Source: Chromera velia
Lineage: Eukaryota > Sar > Chromeraceae
NCBI GenBank assembly: GCA_018398765.1
Contig: JAHBMJ010002929.1
Coordinates: 1-64,000, forward strand
Length of the DNA: 64,000 nt
Direction: 5' to 3'
The notes beneath the pieces are model-generated. The model worked only from the letters and a program-made list of their open reading frames with translations, was not told the DNA's origin and ran no database searches. Within the stretch, counting starts at the first letter, position 1, and each line of letters starts with the position of its first letter. A program made the position numbers and the translations under genes. Of this stretch, positions 56,196-64,000 are shown one piece after another.

Positions 56196-57423
56196 TATAT
56201 ACATACATATACAATGTCATGCGGCAACATATGGGAATTATTTGATGTGCAAGCATTGGTGTATTGATAAGCATTGCAAAGTAGTTGGAGAACTCAATCA
56301 GATTAATAAAATGAAAAAACTTTGGCCGCTTACAGGTAAACCAACTGATGGGGCAATGTTTGTATTTATGTAAAACAAATAAACGCAAACATACTTTATT
56401 ATATAGTAACTTTAAGTTTGTTTATTATCTTTTCTTATAGGTCTTTTCAGACTTTTCAGTTCGTTTATCGAGACTTTAGTAGGAGTCACTTTACGATGCA
56501 GGTATAGCTAGAATTTTAGGGGATTTTAGCTAATTAATTAAGAATAAATAAAGTAGAAGAGTTTGAAAAGAAGCATCCTGGCTTGAATTAAGTAGAAATC
56601 AAAGTGAACTGCTGTTATAAAGAACCAAACTGCCTCGTGCGTTGCTGCCGAATGCTAGACGCCTATTTATAGGCCGATGACGATGGCGTATGATGATGAT
56701 GAAGTGAATCTGTAGTTAGATTCATTATTATTTTTTTTTACAAAAAAAACTTACAAGATTTTTTGGGTTTTAACTACGTCGTTACTACGATTTTAAAAAA
56801 TTTTGTGGTAGTATTTTGGCTAGGATTCTAAAGAGAAAAGTGTCGTTAAGTAACGCAGAATGTCGCACATTAACATATGTCATTTCATTACCATATTAGT
56901 GCCTCACCACTTTCACATATCTATACATAATGTTGTGTGCCGCTTTCAAAGTTGCTAGTGAGGCTATAGTAGTGAAAGACCACCCGGGCCAGTTCATACG
57001 CACTGGCACTCTACCGTATGATTACTTAAGCTAGTACTTAAGTGGGCAATGAGCAGTTAGGTGGCCCTCAATTATGCATGAATACGCCAAGCAAGAGCCG
57101 CCATAGTTCTGCCCTCCCCGCCTCCATGCTCTCGTCGAATCTCCCCCGGTGCGTGACTACATTTGGACCAACATTGATCGAAGTCTGTCGAAATTCACTC
57201 AGCCCCCCCCTTCTTTCAGCAGTATGCATCAACGAAGGCTGCATGTACTCCTCTCGCCCCCCCCTCGCACAAAGAAAAGCTACCTGGCCACTCTTCCTTT
57301 CGCCTTATTTGCTACTATCAGCTTCTTTGCATGCAAAATTTGAACTGAATTATCCTCTAGGCCCTTTCTCCCAACACGAGAAGAGAAGAGACGTCCATCT
57401 AAACGTGCTTAAATAGAATCAAA
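55793..57423. other. AT-rich spacer without a supported gene
   Basis: A (TA)n tract at 56162-56187. No coding chain. The right end holds the 3' region of the minus-strand coiled-coil gene. Confidence 0.5.
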
Positions 57424-58654
57424 TCAGAACAGTCCCGCTCTCAGTACTTCACTCCACACCATCTCATCTGCCCTTCTCTTTTCCTCCGCAACTCTTGCTT
57501 GTTCTATTCTCTTTTTTTCCGCAACCCTGGCTTCTTGCATCGGATCCCTCTTCGTTCTCTGCTCTGCAGCCTCGGCAGCCCTCTGTGCCTTCTTCCGTCT
57601 CTCAGAAGGCTGCCCCGACTCTAAGTAGGCTCGCACTCGGAAAAGGACGCCACCCGTCCACCTCTGCACAACAGCCTCAGCCCGAGGATCTGTTTGTGCC
57701 CCCCTAGGACCTGCCGGAGCAGTGCTTGTAGGGGTGTCATTCAGATTCTCTGGGGGGGTCTGCATTACCTGCATCCCGTTCTGCGGTGCTGATGCCTGCT
57801 TTTTCGGCTTTGGGTCTGCTTGCTGGACTGTAAACTCCCTTCTTTCATAGGCCTTTGAGAAAAAATCCTCAGAAGCCTGCCGACCCTGCAGCTGAGTCTC
57901 TGTTTGCTCCCGAGGCGCTGCTCTTCTCATTGTGCCAACGGGACCATCTCCCGCCCCGGCCTCTCCCTGCCCCCTCTGCGCCTCTATAGCCTCCTACCCT
58001 TCATTTACCCCCCCCTCCCGACAGCTTCTCTCTACCTTTTGTGTTTTCTTCACTTCGGGCCGAGGACAGGAGCACCAGGATGAGGCCAAACCCGCAGGCA
58101 CAGGCCTCACTCTCTCGTCTGCTACGATGCAGAGGACACGCAGGTGCTTTTGGACTGTCTCATCCTGTACCAGAGCTCTGTAGACCTCTACCTTCGTCCT
58201 GATGAGCTCAGCCAGGAAGACGCGGACCCCCTCTGCAATGAGGGGCATCTGCATTGCCTCCAGCATCTGCGGGCTCATCATTTGCGTCCCCGGGACCCTA
58301 TTCAGACGACACGAGGCGACGTAAGCCTCGCAGTCGCTCTCAGTACTAGTGCACAGAAAAACCTTTTGCAAATCGGCGTGCAAGTTTCATTACAAACAAC
58401 GGCTGGTCGCAACAGGGGGTCTTCAAAAAGTGGCTCAGCTCCTCTTCCAAGCGGTTTCTGGCTGCCTCAACATCCCCATCTGCTTCTTTCTTTCTGCAAC
58501 CTTCTGCCCCCCCCCCTCTCTGTGTGCTCTGAAAGTTCGAGACAGAGTCAGCCGTCTCCTGCCGATCTTCCTTCTCTAAAGGCTTCAGCAACCTTTCCGC
58601 CTCCTCTGCTTCCCGCTTCCTCGCAAGCCTCTCCCTCAAAATTTCTTTTAGCAT
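57424..58654 (-). pseudogene. coiled-coil protein gene with an interrupted reading frame
   Basis: Starting at the ATG at 58654, the frame encodes MLKEILRERLARKREAEEAERLLK..., a charged helix, then FLKTPCCDQPLFVMK. It shifts by one base near 58385 into LHADLQKVFLCTSTESDCEAYVASCRLNRVPG...RVFLAELIRTKVEVYRALVQDETVQKHLRVLC. A single in-frame TAG lies near 57994, beside a run of eight Gs. The same frame continues as EAIEAQRGQGEAGAG...MRRAAPREQ and ends in a Lys/Arg/Glu-rich coiled coil (KKAQRAAEAAEQRTKRDPMQEARVAEKKRIEQARVAEEKRR). The product would be about 410 residues and is not recognised. A 52-nt intron at the TAG was tested by eye and fails on phase. Either a decaying gene or an assembly with two errors. 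Confidence 0.5.
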
Positions 58655-59291
58655 TTTCGCCGCAGAAGAAAGAAGCACGAAGTCACGGAAAAGGAGAGCA
58701 GGGGAAAAGGGGGAAAAATATAAGCTAGGGTCTCAAAAAACATGTGTGAAGGACATCCTAATTAAATTCCCGATGGCCGGTCTCCCCCTCTCTGGCCTTT
58801 TCTCTACCGGAAACAGCGACTGCCGGACAGTCTGCGTTCCCTCTTTCTGCGTTCCCACGGAATTCTCTGATCTGCCAAGGCTTTCATTAAGTCACTGACA
58901 TGTCACTGACTTACTCCAGGAGAGTTCATTCGAACGGACATGCATGGCATGATTGTGCCCCGGCATGCCCCGGCCACGCGCCGCGCGCGAGCGCGCGAGC
59001 GCGCGCCCCCCCGACAAAATTTTCGGATGGATGGTTTGCGTGCCTGGCTTGCGAGCCTCGAGATAATGCCCAAGCCATGCCCAAGCCTTCTGCCATCTTC
59101 TGTCCCATTTGTGAAGGTGAAACACACTGCAGTATACATTTATCCTTCTTCCGGCTGGTGTGTGTGGTGTGCGTGCCCCGGGTCTTTGCCGGTGTGTGCT
59201 TTATTTAATTTGTTTTCCCCTTTGAGCGCTCAAGTTCATCGTCCAGATCCGCAAGAGCAATTTCAGTCGGTCAGCAGCCAATCAGATCAAA

Positions 59292-61110
59292 ATGGGGAAC
59301 TCCGACAGCAAGGCCAACTTCAGGGAGCAGGTCGAGAAGCTCCTGAATGAGAGCGTTTCGTTCGATGACGAAGACGTGAGTTGAGTGCATAGAGTGTTTT
59401 CAAGGTGCACGTCCGTTGTTCATCCGTCTCTTCCTTTCTGCCATCCACTTCTTCCCTCACGCTCCGATGGTCGCTTCGGTGCAGACCAACACGCATGTGC
59501 ATACAAGAAAAAGGGTGTTGGGGATGTGCACTCCCTCTTCATGAAGAAAATTTGGGAGGGATCCCTGCTGGGAAAGGGAAACGATCCCCGCCCCCCCCCC
59601 GCCCGCCTTTTGAATCTTTCTGTATCAGTGTTGTCTTCTTGCCTCTCTACGTGACTAAACCAAGGCTCTCCCCTTCTTTCTCTGGCTTTCTCTCATTGTG
59701 CTCTTGTATGTCCTTGCCGATCTCTTTTCACCTCCTTTCCCTCCTCCCTTTCGCCTTCTTTCCATCCACGCGTGGGTCCTCCTTTTCCCCTTCCATCTTC
59801 TTGTTCCCCCCCCCACATCCACTCATGCCGATTGTATCCCGCCTGTGGTATTGGAAGAATGAATCTCCTTGCGCCTAGGCCTGTGCAATTTCTTTCCCAC
59901 CCATGCATGAGGGTTTCCATCCATCCATCCATCCATCCACTCCGTAAGACTTTCACGGACGCCGAATGTCGGTCCTCTGGCTCCACCGAAGGACTCATTC
60001 CTTCCTTCCTCCCTTGCCTGATCCGGCTGCATGCGTGCAGTACTGGGCGAATCTGCTGGTGCCTAACCTCTCTCTGGAGGACATTTTTGAGATGATCTCC
60101 CCCAACGACGTTCGGAAACTTCGGAAGGAAAAACAAGACAACGCCGTGGCTTTATTTCGAAGGGTGGGTAGGCGGGTGGGTTGGTCAACAGAAAACCGAA
60201 AAGGAAGGCTGCACGGGGTAAGAGAAACACCGGAATGCTGACTGACCGACGCCATGCATATGTGCAGGTCTCGACCGAAAAAAAGGTCTCTGTGTTTTCC
60301 CGTCAGTTGTTGGCTGAGAAAGTACAGTTGTCAGGAGTTTTTCCTTGCCCTTCCCTCTACCTTGTGCTGAAGAGGTTGCTCTCTTCTGTCAGCAAGGAGC
60401 GTGCTCCTCGACCTGTTTGACCTGTGACAACTTGCAATCAGACCTCTGCTCTGCCCGTAGGTGCGTGGGTGTCTGTGTCTGTAAGTGAGAGAGCATCTAG
60501 ATGCACACACACACTCACACGGGTTTGTTAATTTTGAGTGAATGAATGAGTGAATGAATGAATGTATGAATGAATGAATGCAAGAATGAATGAATGAATG
60601 AATGCAAGAATGAATGAATGAATGAATGAATGAATAGTGAGTGAGTGAGTGAATGAGTGAGTGAGTGAGTGAGTGAGTGAGTGAATGAGTGAGTGAGTGA
60701 GTGAGTGAATGAAGGAGAGACTGACTAAATGATGGAGTGAGTGAGTGAGTAAGTGAATGAGTGAGTGAGTGAGTGAGTGAGTGAGTGAATGAGTGAGTGA
60801 GCGAGTGAGTGAGTGCAGCTGATCCGATGTCTGAGGAACACCTGTTTGTGGGCGAGGTCTGCCGAGGACCCCCCCACAGAGACTCTGGCAGTCACATCGA
60901 CGGTGCTGCGGATGCTGACGAGGCTGATCCCATTCATGTTCGAGGAAAAGGGGGACGGTCAGTCGGTCTGCATGGAGGGGGTGTGAGAGTGCTTCTTGTG
61001 GGGGGGGGCATACTGGGAGGGTTTCTCGATCGTCTTTTTCTTCCCTCCCTTTCTTCCACTTTCTTCACGCCATTTCTTTTCTTCTTTCTTTCTTTCTTTC
61101 TTTCTTTCTC

Positions 61111-61150
<40 letters not shown>

Positions 61151-61151
61151 T

Positions 61152-61191
<40 letters not shown>

Positions 61192-63602
61192 TGAGTGTCT
61201 GTCCCATCTTTTGATCCTTTGTTTCGTGTCTCCCATGCAGAAGAATTTCTTTCTTTTATGGGTCTGTCTTTCTTTTTCTTGCCTCTCCTCGATGCATCGT
61301 GTGCGTTCGTTCTGTTGTAGTCTTTGTTTGTTGTGTGCATGAACGAACGAACGAACGAACAATTTGCGCAGAATTTTCGAATTCTCTTTTCTGGGGCCCT
61401 TTCGTGTTCGACTCCGACCTTCCCCCCGAGATGGCGGAGGTGGCAGAGGCAGAGGGGCAGGTGGGAAGACAGTCACTGGCCGCACAGCTGCTCCACTACC
61501 TGATGAGGCTCCTGTTCCTGAAGAAATTCTCCGTCAACGCACCCGGAGTTGTGCTGGCAGCAAAGGAGGTCGGTCGGTCGGTCGGTCAAGGGGAGGGGGG
61601 AGATGGGAGGAACCAAAGGAGAGTTTTGAACAGACTGATTATTCGGGTGTCTGCACTTTCTTCCTCGTCCGTCTTGATTTCTTTTTTAATTGCTTCGATC
61701 GTCCTCACCCATTCACTCCCTCGCTCCCTCCCTGCATCCATCCCTCGGTGCTTCCATCGCTTGACTGCATGTCTGGTCCCTTCAGCCAGCAATTCCGTTC
61801 TGTTCCGTTCGTGTGCCTTGCACGGCCCTCTCTTTCTTTTTCCTTTTTGCGTTTCCTCTCTTCTATCTGTACCATTTGGTGTCTCTGAGTTATCTTTTTT
61901 TTTGTTTTGTTTATTCCTTCTCCCGTCTGCTCTCCTCTCCGTCTCTCTCTCTAGCAGCCTCTCCCTCAACATAAAGTCGACACGCGATTCGTCTGGCAAG
62001 GTCAGTGGTGGAGAGTGGAGAAGAGCAGAAAGAAAGAAAGAAAGAAAGAAAGACAGAACGAAAAAAGGAGGGAGTGACGAAGGGAAGCGGAGCATACAGA
62101 AGGAAGGAAGGAAGGAAGGAAGGAAGGAAAAAGAATCCACCAAAGGAGGGTCTCACGAAGGAAAGAAGAAAGATTTGTGTACTTTTTCTGCGTTTTCCTC
62201 CTGTGTGCTTTTTCTCTTCTCTTGCTGTCTCTATTGCTTGTCTTGCATGCCCCCCTCAGCTTCGTCTGGTCCCTGTCTCCACTTTTCTCCCTCCATCCTC
62301 TCTCTCATGTACACACCGTTTACTTTATTGAACACCAACTGGCGTTTCTTTTCTTTTCTCACTTGTTTGATCTGAGCTGACACGAACGAACGAACACCTC
62401 CAGGGGGAATCGGTACGGCGGCAGAAGCTCCGAACTCTTCAACTAAACAGATGCTGAAGAACAGAACCGAGGTGCTGAGATGCTTGGTGGTCTGCCTTTC
62501 GGGGCCCCTCTTTCAGGTTCGTCGGTCTCGCCACGTGCCTGTCTGGCTTTCGGTTCTCCCTCTCTTTTTTTCGGTCTTCTTCCTTCTTTCTCCCTCTCTT
62601 CCTAGCATCTGTCCATTCACCTACCTGTCCACCCATCTATCCATCCTTCGGCAAAGTGCCTTTTCGTGAGTTTCTTTTGTGGTGTACATACATCGACGAC
62701 AGAATTGCTCTGTCCTCTTTCTGTTCCTGTGTACTGTCTTTTTTTCTTCTCTTTATTTTTTTGAATTGCAGACGATCGACGAGTACCAAAGCTCTGTGCC
62801 CCTCTGGCTGCGGGTCTTCACGGACGGCAAGCTGCCCTACACAGGTACGAAAGCACCTACACCCTCTCCCTTTTCGAGTGTTTTTCCATCTTTCTTTTTT
62901 TCCTTTCTTCCGATCTGCACTTCTTTGTCTTCTGGCCTCTTTCTTCGCTCCTTTCTTTAGTCTCTCACTCGTCCTTTCCATATGCCTGTCGTAGACTCTC
63001 TCTGTCTGTAGTGGAAAGAATGGGTGGATAGATAGATGAATGAATGAATCAATGATTGAATGAATAAATGAAGGAATAAATGAATGAATGAATGAATAAA
63101 TGAATGAATAAATGACTGCAGCGAACCTGTTCTGTTCACTGACGAGCCTCGTGGCTGCGTACCCCGTCCAAGTGAGTGAGTGGAGCAATGAATAAGTTCA
63201 TTCACTCAGAAGAGGAAGGCTTTGTTTCCGGCCTTGTGTCTTTCCTTCTTCAGGCGAGCGGAGATTTGTGAGTGCTCTACTCGCTGTGTGAGCTAGTCTC
63301 TTTCTTTCTGCTTTTGCGTGTCTCTCGCTCTAGCTCCGTTTTTTTGAGTCCGGCTCTAGCCTTCTCTGCCGAGCTGGCTTCAGGATTGAGGGTGAACGGA
63401 AAGAGATGAAAAAGAGCGCTCGTTTGACTGCATGCATGCAGAGCTCTCTCTGCCTTTCCATCTTTCCTCTGGCATCCGCTAAGTTCTTTCTTTCTCTCTT
63501 CTTTGTTCCTTACAGAAAAAGAAGTTGCACACAAACAATTTACGGTTTGAATATCTTGTCCCTTTCTCTCGCTTCCCCCGCCTCTTTTTCCCTCTGTGTG
63601 TC

Positions 63603-63642
<40 letters not shown>

Positions 63643-64000
63643 TGTGTGTGTGTGTGTGGCTATGTATGCAGGGCTCGATGCTTCCCTTTTCTTCCCCCGT
63701 GATGGCGTCTCCAGAGGGGCAGGAGACGGTCGACGTGACCCTCCAGCTCCTTTGCATCTTGATGGACTTCAACCCGGAAATCCACACAAATGATCCCATA
63801 GCGGCCGGTAGGTGAGCTAGTGGGAGCTAGAGTGTGTGAGCAGGGGAAATTAAAGGGAGGGAGTTTGACTGAATGATAACTAAGTGAAGATGTGTGCTTG
63901 ATGGGTTCTGTGTATCGCCGAAGTTCCTCCCTCTAGGTGTTGTTTGTCCGTCGTCTCTATCGATCGGTTTCCGCAGAGGGCAGGCAGATCGCCTGGCAGC
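59292..64000 (+). CDS. HID1: HID1 family protein, N-terminal part, continues beyond the window
   Basis: Exons: 59292-59375, 60041-60163, 60268-60321, 60819-60957, 61372-61568, 61955-62000, 62404-62516, 62772-62844, 63122-63171, 63672-63807 and 63977 to the edge. All phases agree, giving about 346 residues so far. The start MGNSDSKANFREQVEKLL fits the HID1 N-terminus, where Gly2 is myristoylated in known members. ISPNDVRKLRKEKQDNAVALF, TSTVLRMLTRLIPFMFEE, FSNSLFWGPF, KNRTEVLRCLVVCLSGPLF and NLFCSLTSLVAAYPVQ align with the family in order. HID1 is a Golgi-associated peripheral membrane protein needed for dense-core or regulated secretory vesicle formation in animals. A related role at the Golgi is inferred here. 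The small exon 6 (QPLPQHKVDTRFVWQG) is supported by phase and by the family's W-x-x-G-x-G segment. Confidence 0.92.
60537..60812 (+). repeat. (GAAT/GAGT)n array abutting the exon 4 acceptor
   Basis: About 275 bp of tetranucleotide repeats that run to GTGAGTGCAG, the acceptor of HID1 exon 4. Confidence 0.95.
61080..61194 (+). repeat. (CTTT)n intronic array
   Basis: Pyrimidine tetranucleotide repeats in HID1 intron 4. Confidence 0.95.
63033..63114 (+). repeat. (GAAT)n array near the exon 9 acceptor
   Basis: GAAT/AAAT repeats ending six bases before the acceptor of HID1 exon 9. Confidence 0.9.
63605..63659 (+). repeat. (GT)n array near the exon 10 acceptor
   Basis: GT repeats ending about 12 bases before the acceptor of HID1 exon 10. 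Confidence 0.95.

Noticed and set aside
57950-58045. A 52-nt intron in the coiled-coil gene at the in-frame TAG
   Set aside because: Donor AAG/GTAGAG and acceptor CTATAG exist, but the phase does not fit the downstream frame.
1-64000. CRISPR arrays, bacterial operons, riboswitches, tRNA or rRNA genes
   Set aside because: Tandem units at 35483 and 37415 have no spacers. No ribosome-binding sites or operon spacing fit. I could not find a convincing tRNA or rRNA by eye, though a covariance-model scan would be decisive.

Overview
The window reads as nuclear DNA of a protist, with a chromerid/alveolate alga such as Chromera velia as the best guess. Evidence: about 50% GC, multi-exon genes with AG-ending TGCAG acceptors, eukaryotic-only families (HID1, DUF2009, class II lysyl-tRNA synthetase, FEN1), dense microsatellites, a DIRS-type retroelement and many TGCATGCA palindromes (the DNA word bound by some apicomplexan ApiAP2 factors). 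The organism call is inference. Two 62-base N gaps and two single Ns, all beside G or C runs, point to a draft assembly.

Layout. 0-0.5 kb: the 3' end of an unknown gene. 1.7-10.5 kb: a decayed DIRS-like tyrosine-recombinase retroelement with split direct repeats, ending in a 183-bp palindrome directly upstream of the last two exons of a coiled-coil/membrane-anchor gene (10.5-11.3 kb). 11.8-16 kb: satellites and one weak gene fragment. 16.1-26.5 kb: a cysteine-rich secreted protein (minus) divergent from a 19-exon DUF2009 gene (plus) across a promoter region full of TGCATGCA. 28.8-30.7 kb: a broken receptor-L-domain gene. 32.1-32.9 kb: a hAT-like MITE. 33.8-37.3 kb: a seven-exon unknown gene (minus). 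38.5-40.4 kb: a small membrane-tail gene and a zinc-ribbon protein. 42.3-44.1 kb: an intronless lysyl-tRNA synthetase. 45.8-48.7 kb: a 2-oxoglutarate oxygenase (minus). 49.2-53.0 kb: a FEN1-like nuclease with a long tail. 57.4-58.7 kb: a broken or mis-assembled coiled-coil gene (minus). 59.3 kb to the right edge: a HID1 gene that continues past the window.

The genes do not form one pathway. They are mostly housekeeping functions (translation, DNA flap repair, Golgi/secretory trafficking) set in repeat-rich spacers. The most unusual signal is a family of tiny palindromic inserts with GCATTT(N)TTTCATA-type ends. Four copies lie at exon-intron junctions, and each is flanked by a 20-50 bp direct duplication that contains the splice site. 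They look like introner-like or MITE-like elements with exceptionally long target duplications. Other notable signals are a donor-site preference for GTCAGT/GTCGGT with no GTAAGT in 28 introns, and microsatellites that run right up to splice sites.
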